Shown here piece by piece: positions 7,359 to 14,781 of a DNA stretch of 16,091 bases (the first letter of the stretch is position 1; each line of letters begins with the position of its first letter). The DNA is from UBA1231 sp045652765. Lineage in GTDB: Bacteria; Bacillota_I; Bacilli_A; ML615J-28; CAG-313. The stretch covers positions 1 through 16,091 of the forward strand of contig JAZOLG010000040.1 in NCBI GenBank assembly GCA_045652765.1, read 5' to 3'. The notes beneath the pieces were generated by a model. The model saw only the letters and a list, made by a program, of their open reading frames with translations, did no database searches and was not told the DNA's origin. A program made the translations under genes and the position numbers.

Positions 7359-8401
7359 TATTTAATCTTCCCTTTAATAGCTTGAGCTCTTAATTGTCCA
7401 CATGCCGCTGCAACATCATTACCATGTTCCATTCTTAATGTTGCGTTGACACCATGTTTTCTTAAGATTTCAAAAAATTCTTCGCATCTTGCGTGTGATG
7501 ATGCTTTATATGGATTTGTTATAACTTCGTTGTATGGAATTAAATTCACATAACAATTAATATCTTTAACTAATTTAATTAAATCAAATGCATCTTGATC
7601 TTTATCATTGACATCTTTAATTAGAATATACTCAAAAGTAATTCTTCGATTTGTTTTGTCAAGATAATATTTAAGTGCTTCTATTAATTCTTCAATCTTA
7701 TACACTTTATTAATCTTCATCATTTTTGATCTTAATTCATTAGTTGGTGCATGCAAGCTTACAGCTAAATTAATTTGTAGTGGGAAATCAGCAAATTCAT
7801 AAATTTTAGGAACTATTCCACATGTTGAAACTGTTATGTGTCTAGCACCTATTTCTAATCCCTTTGGATAATTAACAACTGTCAAAAACTTCAGTAACGT
7901 TTCATAATTATCGAATGGTTCGCCAATACCCATTACTACAATATTAGATACTCTTTGATTTTCTAAACTTAAATAATTATCAACATATAACACTTGTAAT
8001 GCCATTTCTGCAAGTGTTAGGTTTCGAACCTTTCCAAGTTCACCACTTGCACAAAAAGAGCATCCCATGTTACATCCAACTTGACTTGTTACACATACAC
8101 TATTACCATAATTGTGACGCATTAATACTGTTTCGATTAAATTGCCATCGTATAGTTCAAATAAAAACTTTATTGTTCCATCCGAAGAAACAAACTTCGT
8201 TTTTAAATTTAAACCCTCAATAATAAAGTTATCTTTCAAATTTTGAATCGCAAGCTTTGAAAGATTCGTCATTTCATCAAATGATGTGACTTTTTTTCGA
8301 TATAACCATTCTAGAATTTGTACTGCACGAAACTTTTTATCACCAATTGATTCGAAATAATTCTCTAGTTCTTCTTTTGATAAATCATATATATTTCTCA
8401 T
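7358..8401 (-). CDS. rlmN: Dual-specificity 23S rRNA / tRNA adenine-C2 methyltransferase
   Basis: 347 residues; a radical SAM enzyme that methylates C2 of a 23S rRNA adenine (A2503 in E. coli numbering) and of A37 in some tRNAs. Seen: the CxxxCxxC cluster motif Cys110/Cys114/Cys117, the upstream conserved Cys103, GIGEP (158-162) for SAM, and the late Cys334 (AAACGQL) that carries the methyl intermediate. All key cysteines of RlmN are in place. The paralogue Cfr has the same chemistry but targets C8; the position between rsmB and rsgA, a conserved Firmicutes location, favours RlmN. The start lies 1 nt after the rsmB stop, with AGAGAG as a modest ribosome site. Confidence 0.95.
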   Translation of the reverse strand: MRNIYDLSKEELENYFESIGDKKFRAVQILEWLYRKKVTSFDEMTNLSKLAIQNLKDNFIIEGLNLKTKFVSSDGTIKFLFELYDGNLIETVLMRHNYGNSVCVTSQVGCNMGCSFCASGELGKVRNLTLAEMALQVLYVDNYLSLENQRVSNIVVMGIGEPFDNYETLLKFLTVVNYPKGLEIGARHITVSTCGIVPKIYEFADFPLQINLAVSLHAPTNELRSKMMKINKVYKIEELIEALKYYLDKTNRRITFEYILIKDVNDKDQDAFDLIKLVKDINCYVNLIPYNEVITNPYKASSHARCEEFFEILRKHGVNATLRMEHGNDVAAACGQLRAQAIKGKIK

Positions 8402-8402
8402 A

Positions 8403-9632
8403 TTAACTCTCTCTTATTAATTTTGCAATATAAAAGCCATCATTCTTATTTGTTGGCAACAATTTATGATCTTCTAACAGTTTAAATTCTTTATGTTTTT
8501 TTAAGAAATATTTAATCATCTCTTCATTTTCCATTTTGTTAATCGTACAAGTACTATAGACTAAAATACCACCAACTTTAACATTCCTTGATGCTCTTCC
8601 TAGTAATGCTTTTTGTAACACTACAATGTCTTCGACATCTTTCATATTAAATTGATATTTTAAATCAACCTTATGTTTCATTACTCCAAGTCCTGAACAT
8701 GGCGCATCTAACAAAACATAATCAAATGGTTTTTCATAAGTTTGCATTACACTATCTGTGACTAATGGCTTTAAACAAGTAACACCTAAATTTTTAGCCA
8801 TATCGTTAATTAACTTAATTTTGTGTTCATATATATCACAACAAGTAATTTCAGCTGAATTGTTAGTCAGTGCAGCCATATGAAAAGCTTTTGAACCAGG
8901 TGCAGAACACATATCAAGAATTGTTGAATTCTCTTTTGGATCCATAACTTCACTTACCATTTGACTTGATAAATCTTGATACACTATGTAACCTTTTTTA
9001 AACACATTCAAATTAGTCAAATTAGCTTTAGTAATAATAGCATTATTAACTATTTCAATATCATAATCTTTTAAATCCTCTTTAATGTACTCTACTGTAG
9101 TTTTTAAAGTATTAATTCGGTAAACATTATAAGTTTCACTATCATGTTTCAAAATACTATCTATTTCATCTGGATACTGTTTTTTAAGTAGACTTATTAA
9201 ACTAATTGGATAACTATATTTAACACTTAAAGTACGATTATAATCATCAAAATATACTTCCTGTTCACCATTTCTAGTGATATTTCTAAGAATTCCGTTA
9301 AATAAACTTGTATAATTTGGTGATAACTTTTTAACCATTTCTACTATTTCTAATACAACATGATGATTAGATATATTCATATATAAAACCATGTATGTTG
9401 CCATTCTTAATAGATTCTTTAATTCTTTTGAAAGTGAATCTTTTTCTAAATAAAAACTTATTTGATAATCAAGTAAGATCTTATTTTCTACTGTACCATA
9501 GACAATTCGCGTAAATAAAGCTTTTCTTTTTAAATCTAATTTTGATTCTTTTAAAACATCATTAATCACAATATTAATAAAACCTTTATTTATTAATATC
9601 TTATTTATTGCTGTAAGTTCTAATGTATACAT
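8403..9632 (-). CDS. rsmB: 16S rRNA (cytosine-967-C5)-methyltransferase
   Basis: 409 residues; transfers methyl from SAM to C5 of 16S rRNA cytosine 967. Seen: an N-terminal NusB-like helical RNA-binding domain (about 1-130), then a Rossmann methyltransferase: motif I ILDMCSAPGSKAFHMA (238-253), motif IV LLDAPCSGLG (307-316) with Cys312, motif VI YSTCTINKMENE (359-370) with catalytic Cys362, and a closing DGFYIAKL (398-405). Two active-site cysteines are typical of RNA m5C enzymes; the NusB domain separates RsmB from RsmF. Slightly shorter than the usual 430-450. Its ATG abuts the stop of the upstream gene with no gap, and GGTGA within that gene's end serves as ribosome site. Very AT-rich with Lys/Ile/Asn-heavy composition. 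Confidence 0.95.
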   Translation of the reverse strand: MYTLELTAINKILINKGFINIVINDVLKESKLDLKRKALFTRIVYGTVENKILLDYQISFYLEKDSLSKELKNLLRMATYMVLYMNISNHHVVLEIVEMVKKLSPNYTSLFNGILRNITRNGEQEVYFDDYNRTLSVKYSYPISLISLLKKQYPDEIDSILKHDSETYNVYRINTLKTTVEYIKEDLKDYDIEIVNNAIITKANLTNLNVFKKGYIVYQDLSSQMVSEVMDPKENSTILDMCSAPGSKAFHMAALTNNSAEITCCDIYEHKIKLINDMAKNLGVTCLKPLVTDSVMQTYEKPFDYVLLDAPCSGLGVMKHKVDLKYQFNMKDVEDIVVLQKALLGRASRNVKVGGILVYSTCTINKMENEEMIKYFLKKHKEFKLLEDHKLLPTNKNDGFYIAKLIRES

Positions 9633-10295
9633 TTATTCACCTACCATTACTAAAAAATAGGCGTATTCAAATTTTATTTGTTTTGTTAATAAGTCTTTGT
9701 ATTCTGCATTTTTATTTTCTATTGACTTAATCGCAAATTTAGTCAACTTATTAACTTGACGCCAATCATTTGAAGTTATTAAATAATGTTCTAAAATAGA
9801 ATCGATATAATTTATATTTAAAATACTTTGAACTTTTGGTGATTCGTATTTTTCTAAATAGCTTTGAATATCTTTAACATAGTCAGATATTAAAGTTTTT
9901 GCATATTCTTTAATTTTACGAATAGCATTAAAAATTGTTCCTTCACTCTCTAAGACTATTTCATAATATGCTAGCATATTATAAAGTTCTTCTGTTTGTT
10001 TATTTTGTAAGTATACATAAGTATCTATTTTAATAAAGCGATCAAGTTCAACTTTTAAATCCTCTAATAGTTGTTCCATTTCAAAACAATTATTATCAAT
10101 ATAATTAAACTTCATATCTTGTTTATTATCTACATATTCATGTAGTAATGTTTTAGATTCAGCTAATAGTTTAACTAGACGATCTATTATTTTTTCAAAT
10201 TTTATTTCATCATGAACAAGTAATAGTAATTTAGATTGTAAAATTCTAGATTCAATTGATTTAATATTTTTTGTAAGTTTGTTTATTTTTTCCAT
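9633..10295 (-). CDS. Uncharacterised helical protein leading the rsmB-rpe operon
   Basis: 220 residues; I do not recognise it. It is rich in Lys, Glu, Ile and Leu with almost no Gly or Pro, reads as nearly all alpha-helix, and has heptad-like stretches at about 1-60 and 70-95 that could form coiled coil. No signal peptide, transmembrane segment, nucleotide-binding motif or metal-binding cluster is visible, and it has a single Cys (about residue 70). It is translationally linked to rsmB: its stop is immediately followed by the rsmB ATG, and the rsmB ribosome site sits in its last codons. GGTGAC precedes its own ATG at a good distance and a promoter lies about 30 nt upstream. In Bacillus, priA-def-fmt precede rsmB; none is here. 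A role with rRNA or the ribosome is only a guess from position. Confidence 0.8.
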   Translation of the reverse strand: MEKINKLTKNIKSIESRILQSKLLLLVHDEIKFEKIIDRLVKLLAESKTLLHEYVDNKQDMKFNYIDNNCFEMEQLLEDLKVELDRFIKIDTYVYLQNKQTEELYNMLAYYEIVLESEGTIFNAIRKIKEYAKTLISDYVKDIQSYLEKYESPKVQSILNINYIDSILEHYLITSNDWRQVNKLTKFAIKSIENKNAEYKDLLTKQIKFEYAYFLVMVGE

Positions 10296-10324
10296 AAAGT
10301 CACCAAAGTATTTTTTATATTCAT

Positions 10325-10354
10325 ATTATATCAAATTTTAAATAATAAAGTAAA
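10325..10354 (-). promoter_or_regulatory. Promoter of the rsmB-rpe operon
   Basis: Minus strand: TATAAT at 10325-10330 preceded by TGA (extended -10), with only a weak -35-like TTTACT at 10349-10354 (18-nt spacer). It is divergent from the lgt promoter, whose -35 is only 16 bp away, so the two promoters share a 74-bp block and may interfere. Confidence 0.6.
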
Positions 10355-10369
10355 GAATAAACAAACATT

Positions 10370-10398
10370 TTGACTTTTTTTACTCTTTATTATATAAT
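10370..10398 (+). promoter_or_regulatory. Promoter of the Lgt-like gene
   Basis: TTGACT (10370-10375), an exact 17-nt spacer, and TATAAT (10393-10398). The predicted start near 10405 leaves a leader of only about 12 nt, just enough for the AGAGGTGA ribosome site at 10406-10413. Confidence 0.85.
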
Positions 10399-10417
10399 TA
10401 TATAAAGAGGTGAACAT

Positions 10418-11305
10418 ATGTTTTACAAAGAAAGCAGTATTTTGTTTCCTTTACTTGTAGTATTAGGAGCGATACTTGGTGTAACATTTATTTTAAGAAA
10501 AACGAAATCTTTAAACTTTTCCAAAAAGTCCCAAGATCGATTTATTATCATTTTATGTTATGGTGGGATTTTCTTTTATCTAGGTGCAAGATTCTTCGAT
10601 GATTTATTCCACTATATTAAAGGTGAAGGTTGGGGAAATGGCGGAATTACATTTCTTGCTGGATGCTTAACAGGATTAGTAGTTTTTGTATTATTGGTAT
10701 TCTTCTTTTTAAAAGATGAAAGAAAACATATTTTTAAAATATTTAATATTGTAGTGATGGGAATTGTATTAGGACATGCCATTGGTCGACTAGGATGTTT
10801 TACAGCAGGATGTTGTTATGGTAAAATCACTGATTCTGCCATTGGTGTTAACTTTCCTGGTGATGGTTATGAATACGATGGCAATTCAGTAACTGTTTTT
10901 GGCAGTGATGCTTATAAGCAACTATTCCATGAGTATCTTGATACATCTGAAAGTTATCTTGAGGGTGTTATGAAACAAGATCATTCACTTATTTCTAAAG
11001 CTTTAGTTTCTGCTAATTATTATGCAAAAACTACCAAAGTAATTCCAACACAACTAATTGAAGCCCTTTTCTTAATTATTTTATTTGTTGTATTGTTAAA
11101 GATAAATAAATTGCAATTTCCAATTTATTTAATGGCTTATTCAATTTACCGCTTCTTTGCAGAATTCATGCGTTATGATAATCGTGGTGCAACTTCACTT
11201 GGCATTAGTCCATCTCAACTTATGAGTATTATTGGATTATTATTTGGCGTCGGTGTACTTATTACTTATATATATTTTAATAAGAAAAAACAAATTGAAA
11301 TATAA
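10418..11305 (+). CDS. lgt: Prolipoprotein diacylglyceryl transferase (Lgt) family protein with variant active site
   Basis: 295 residues, a multi-pass membrane protein (hydrophobic segments near 8-26, 42-60, 76-98, 108-122, 212-228, 233-250 and 264-287). Lgt moves diacylglycerol from phosphatidylglycerol to the lipobox Cys of prolipoproteins, the first step of lipoprotein maturation. Family marks: GHAIGRLGCF (119-128), GCCYG (131-135), IPTQLIE (209-215, matching HPSQLYE) and YRFFAEFMR (244-252) with Arg245 and Glu249. Classical Lgt has GRIGNFxNGE; here Asn is Cys127 and Glu is Cys132. The stretch between the signature and IPTQLIE is about 20 residues longer than in E. coli. Such Cys variants occur in an Lgt-related subgroup whose activity I cannot vouch for, so the symbol is tentative. 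The only + strand gene; a lipoprotein target starts at position 109. Confidence 0.8.
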   Translation: MFYKESSILFPLLVVLGAILGVTFILRKTKSLNFSKKSQDRFIIILCYGGIFFYLGARFFDDLFHYIKGEGWGNGGITFLAGCLTGLVVFVLLVFFFLKDERKHIFKIFNIVVMGIVLGHAIGRLGCFTAGCCYGKITDSAIGVNFPGDGYEYDGNSVTVFGSDAYKQLFHEYLDTSESYLEGVMKQDHSLISKALVSANYYAKTTKVIPTQLIEALFLIILFVVLLKINKLQFPIYLMAYSIYRFFAEFMRYDNRGATSLGISPSQLMSIIGLLFGVGVLITYIYFNKKKQIEI

Positions 11306-11331
11306 AACACATTGGTTTCCCAATGTGTTTT
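11304..11331. terminator. Bidirectional terminator between the Lgt-like gene and eno
   Basis: A 12-bp perfect stem (AAAACACATTGG at 11304-11315 with 11320-11331) and a TTTC tetraloop. T-runs on the plus strand (11328-11334) and A-runs at the left arm let it work both ways. It overlaps the Lgt stop codon and ends 1 nt from the eno stop, a very compact convergent junction. Confidence 0.9.
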
Positions 11332-11332
11332 T

Positions 11333-12625
11333 TTATCTTTTAATATTATAATATGAACCTATTCCTTCAAACTTTGCAGAACCAGAAAGTTCATCTTCAA
11401 TTCTGATCAATTTATTATATTTAGCAATACGATCAGTTCTAGAAAGAGATCCAGTTTTTATTTGTCCAGCATTTAAACCCACCGCAATATCGGCAATAGT
11501 TGTGTCTTCTGTTTCACCACTTCTATGAGATATTACAGCTGCATAGCCAGCTTTTTTCGCCATTTCGATTGCTGCAAAAGTTTCAGTCAAAGTACCAATT
11601 TGATTTACTTTAATTAAAATAGCATTTGCTGTGTTATTAATAATCCCTTTATGTAAACGTTCTGTATTTGTTACAAATAGATCATCGCCAACAAGTTGTA
11701 CACGATTACCAAGTCGTAAAGTTAAATATTTCCAACCTTCCCAATCATCTTCAGCAAGTCCATCTTCAATTGAAACAATTGGATGTTTTGAACAAATTGA
11801 TTCATAAAAACTTACAAGTTCTTTTGCAGTCAATTGTTTGTTTTCACTTTTTAATTCATATTTTTTTGTCTCTGCATTATAGAATTCACTAGAAGCAACA
11901 TCAAGTGCTAAGAAAATATCAACACCTGGCTTATAACCAGCTTGTTTAATAGCTTTAATAACTAGTTGAATTGCTTCTTCGTTTGAAGAAAGTTTTGGGG
12001 CATATCCACCTTCATCTCCAACAGATGTATTTAATCCTTTTTGTTTTAACACTTCTTTTAAAGTATGAAATACTTCTGATCCCATTCTAACTGCATCAGC
12101 AAAAGTTTTAGCTTTTGATGGAACAATCATGATTTCTTGGAAGTCGATACACCAATCAGCATGAGCTCCACCATTTAAAATATTCATCATTGGTGTTGGC
12201 ATTAAATGTGCACTAAAACCACCAAAATATTGATATAGTGGCATTCCGTAATAATCTGCAGCAGCTTTCGCAACTGCCATTGAAACACCTAAAATAGCAT
12301 TAGCCCCAAGACGTGATTTATTTGGTGTTCCGTCTAGTTTGATCATTAAATTATCAATAAGCATTTGTGCTGTAACGTCATATCCAATTATTTCAGGTGC
12401 AATTTCATCAATTACATTATTAACTGCTTTTAATACACCTTTACCTTTGAATCTTTTAGAATCTTTATCACGAAGTTCTAAAGCTTCGTGAACGCCAGTT
12501 GAAGCACCACTTGGAACCATCGCGCGACCTTTCGCACCACTTTCAGTTTCTACTTCAACCTCAATTGTCGGGTTTCCTCTTGAGTCTAGTACTTCTCTTG
12601 CGTAAACCTCTTTAATATATGGCAT
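11333..12625 (-). CDS. eno: Enolase
   Basis: 430 residues, the normal length; converts 2-phosphoglycerate to phosphoenolpyruvate in glycolysis. Seen: N-terminal AREVLDSRGNPT (9-20), VPSGASTG (37-44), SVGDEGGYAP (201-210) with the general acid Glu205, metal ligands Asp242, Glu287 and Asp314, catalytic Lys339 in LIKVNQIGT, and SHRSGETED (366-374). The mobile loop normally reads HADNN; here it is HADWC (155-159), see findings. AAAGGAG lies at a good distance upstream. It follows gpmI by 12 nt with no promoter between, so both come from the gpmI promoter, and it ends at the bidirectional terminator. Confidence 0.97.
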   Translation of the reverse strand: MPYIKEVYAREVLDSRGNPTIEVEVETESGAKGRAMVPSGASTGVHEALELRDKDSKRFKGKGVLKAVNNVIDEIAPEIIGYDVTAQMLIDNLMIKLDGTPNKSRLGANAILGVSMAVAKAAADYYGMPLYQYFGGFSAHLMPTPMMNILNGGAHADWCIDFQEIMIVPSKAKTFADAVRMGSEVFHTLKEVLKQKGLNTSVGDEGGYAPKLSSNEEAIQLVIKAIKQAGYKPGVDIFLALDVASSEFYNAETKKYELKSENKQLTAKELVSFYESICSKHPIVSIEDGLAEDDWEGWKYLTLRLGNRVQLVGDDLFVTNTERLHKGIINNTANAILIKVNQIGTLTETFAAIEMAKKAGYAAVISHRSGETEDTTIADIAVGLNAGQIKTGSLSRTDRIAKYNKLIRIEDELSGSAKFEGIGSYYNIKR

Positions 12626-12637
12626 ATATATTCTCCT

Positions 12638-14149
12638 TTATTTTTTAATCATACTCTTACCAGTCATATCTTTAGGAATTTCAACACCAAGTAATTCTAA
12701 CATTGTAGGCGCAACATCACCAAGATTTCCTGTTTCATGAAGAGTTAATCCTTCTTTTAAAATACAAAATGGTACAGGATTAGTTGTATGAGCAGTATGA
12801 GGTAGTCCTAATTCATTAACAAGCATATCAGCATTACCATGGTCAGCTGTAATAATTAAAGTTCCACCAACTTTTTTAACTGCTTCTTCAATTTTACCAA
12901 TACATTCATCAACAACTTCAACTGCTTTAATTGTTGCGTCCATAATAGCTGTATGACCAACCATATCACAGTTTGCAAAGTTTAAGATAATTGTATCGTA
13001 TTCTTCGCTTTCAATTTCTTTTAAAACTCTATCACATATTGAATATGCGCTCATCTCTGGCATCATATCAAATGTTTCAATTTTTGGTGAATCAATTAAA
13101 ATTCTACTAGATCCACTAATTTCTTTATCTGCTCCACCATCAAAGAAATATGTAACGTGAGCATATTTTTGTGTTTCAGCAATTCTTAATTGTTTTAAAC
13201 CATTTTGGCTAATTACTTCACCATATAAGTTATCTAAAGTTTGAAGACCAAAACATACATCACCTTTTACATCTTCAGCATACAACATCATTTGTACAAA
13301 ACAAATATTCTTAAATTCTTTAGTATTTACTAAAGTAGTTTTTGATGGATTTGTAATACCAAGAGAAATTTGAATTGCTCTATCTGGTCTAAAGTTAGCA
13401 AAAATTACTGAATCATTTTCCTTAATATAAGCATTAGCATCAACTAAATATGGTACAACAAATTCATCTGTTACACCTTTAGCATATGATTCATCAATAC
13501 CTTCTAATAAATCCTTAACTGGAGCTTTACCGTAAACTAAAGCATCATAAGCAAGTTGTACTCTTTCATAGATTTTATCTCTATCCATAGCATAGTATCT
13601 ACCACTTACAACACCAGCACTAATACCTTCTGTTAAATTATCTTTAATAACTTGTAAAAATTCTTTAGCTGATTGTGGTGGTACGTCACGTCCATCTAGG
13701 AATGAATGAACATATACTTGTTTAACACCATATTCTTTGGCTTTCTTCATTAAATAAATAATATGATCAATGTGTGAGTGTACACCACCATCACTCATAA
13801 GACCCATGATATGTACTGCACCATCATTAACTTTAGCATGTTTAAATGCTTTTTCGATTGCTGGCATTGATGCTAATTTATCATCTCTAACCGCAATGTT
13901 TACTCTTGTTAATGATTGATATACAATACGACCAGCACCTAGGTTCATGTGACCTACTTCTGAGTTACCCATTTGTCCGTCAGGTAAACCTACATCTTCA
14001 CCTGATGCACCAATTTCTGTATATGGATAAGTTTTAAAAATACGATCTAAGTTTGGTTTTTTAGCATGATGAATAGCATTACCACTTTCATTTGTGTTAA
14101 TTCCATAACCATCTAAAATTGCTAACATTACTAAATTCTTTTTGCTCAT
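12638..14149 (-). CDS. gpmI: 2,3-bisphosphoglycerate-independent phosphoglycerate mutase
   Basis: 503 residues; interconverts 3- and 2-phosphoglycerate through a phosphoserine intermediate, needing Mn2+. Seen: LDGYG (12-16), MGNSEVGHMNLGAGR (60-74) with nucleophile Ser63, DGGVHSHIDH, HSFLDGRDVPP, GRYYAMDRD, NFRPDRA, the metal-binding CDMVGHT and ADHGNAD, all in family order and of normal length (about 510). AGAGGT precedes the ATG and a good promoter lies about 40 nt further upstream. It forms a two-gene unit with eno; gap, pgk and tpi, which often precede it in Firmicutes, are not here. Confidence 0.97.
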   Translation of the reverse strand: MSKKNLVMLAILDGYGINTNESGNAIHHAKKPNLDRIFKTYPYTEIGASGEDVGLPDGQMGNSEVGHMNLGAGRIVYQSLTRVNIAVRDDKLASMPAIEKAFKHAKVNDGAVHIMGLMSDGGVHSHIDHIIYLMKKAKEYGVKQVYVHSFLDGRDVPPQSAKEFLQVIKDNLTEGISAGVVSGRYYAMDRDKIYERVQLAYDALVYGKAPVKDLLEGIDESYAKGVTDEFVVPYLVDANAYIKENDSVIFANFRPDRAIQISLGITNPSKTTLVNTKEFKNICFVQMMLYAEDVKGDVCFGLQTLDNLYGEVISQNGLKQLRIAETQKYAHVTYFFDGGADKEISGSSRILIDSPKIETFDMMPEMSAYSICDRVLKEIESEEYDTIILNFANCDMVGHTAIMDATIKAVEVVDECIGKIEEAVKKVGGTLIITADHGNADMLVNELGLPHTAHTTNPVPFCILKEGLTLHETGNLGDVAPTMLELLGVEIPKDMTGKSMIKK

Positions 14150-14187
14150 TTTTATTACCTCTAATTTTTCTATTTTTTTCCTTTATT

Positions 14188-14216
14188 ATTATACTAAAAA
14201 ACTTCCAAATTCTCAA
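14188..14216 (-). promoter_or_regulatory. Promoter of gpmI-eno
   Basis: Minus strand: TTGAGA (14211-14216), a 17-nt spacer, and TATAAT (14188-14193). It sits in the 75-nt gap after the FolT-like gene; no clear terminator separates the two, so some read-through is likely. Confidence 0.82.
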
Positions 14217-14224
14217 ATAGTTTG

Positions 14225-14743
14225 CTAATTAATAAGATTTAGTTTTTTAATTACTCTTTCATACAATAATTTAACTACAAATACAGATAGGGGGAACTTT
14301 AATACAAGAATCAAATACTTTTGTAATAAATCTACAAATGCTGTATGTGTACCATAAAGCCATAGTGTCATTAAAACATTCGTATGAGTTTCTAAAAGTG
14401 ATGTAATTAATATACCCAAAATAATATATAATAGTGGTAGTTTATTTTTCTTCATCACAATGATATGAAATATTCCACCGATTATACCCCAATATAATGC
14501 GCTTAACGCAAAACCAATATTATACGGATATGGATTTAAAAACAAACCATAAATCAAATCAGTCCCAAATGCTGTTATTAAACCCATTGGTATTCCACCA
14601 ATTAATCCTGATAGTATTAATGGTATTGCGAAAAAGCTTATTCTCAAAGTTGGTGGTATTGTAATACTAAAATATTTAAGTATTACACCAAGTGCCATAA
14701 GAATAGCTGATAATGCTATATTTCTAATTACTTTATTTTGCAT
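14225..14743 (-). CDS. ECF transporter S component, FolT-like (probable folate uptake)
   Basis: 172 residues, almost entirely hydrophobic with about six membrane segments; the substrate-binding S subunit of an energy-coupling factor vitamin transporter, which works with a shared EcfA/EcfA'/EcfT module not in this window. The segment LRISFFAIPLILSGLIGG (about 32-49), followed by a GLITAFGTDLIYGLF-type helix and NPYPYNIGFALSALYWG, resembles the FolT/QueT-like group (R[IL]SF...P..L.G...G). Folate is the best guess but other substrates are open. The frame opens at an ATG at 14761, but GAGGT at 14751-14755 lies within that extension and 7 nt before the ATG at 14743, so the start is set there. Own promoter overlapping the end of the sigG gap; no riboswitch-sized leader. 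Confidence 0.75.
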   Translation of the reverse strand: MQNKVIRNIALSAILMALGVILKYFSITIPPTLRISFFAIPLILSGLIGGIPMGLITAFGTDLIYGLFLNPYPYNIGFALSALYWGIIGGIFHIIVMKKNKLPLLYIILGILITSLLETHTNVLMTLWLYGTHTAFVDLLQKYLILVLKFPLSVFVVKLLYERVIKKLNLIN

Positions 14744-14750
14744 GATGTTT

Positions 14751-14756
14751 ACCTCA
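14751..14756 (-). promoter_or_regulatory. Ribosome binding site setting the FolT-like start
   Basis: TGAGGT on the minus strand, 7 nt from the ATG at 14741-14743, and downstream of the alternative ATG at 14761. Confidence 0.75.
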
Positions 14757-14761
14757 TGCAT

Positions 14762-14770
14762 ATTATATCA
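14762..14770 (-). promoter_or_regulatory. Extended -10 promoter of the FolT-like gene
   Basis: TGATATAAT on the minus strand, a perfect TGnTATAAT. The only TTGAC-like hexamer upstream (TTGACG, 14790-14795) is 22 nt away, too far for a normal -35. The predicted start falls at or just before the ribosome site, so the leader is minimal. Confidence 0.55.
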
Positions 14771-14781
14771 TATTTTAATTT

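Noticed and set aside
14194..14224. Terminator between the FolT-like gene and gpmI
   Set aside because: Only a 4-bp CAAA/TTTG pairing can be drawn; the T-run belongs to the gpmI promoter spacer.
14744..14781. Tetrahydrofolate riboswitch before the FolT-like gene
   Set aside because: The -10 box is about 20 nt from the start codon, leaving no room for an aptamer.
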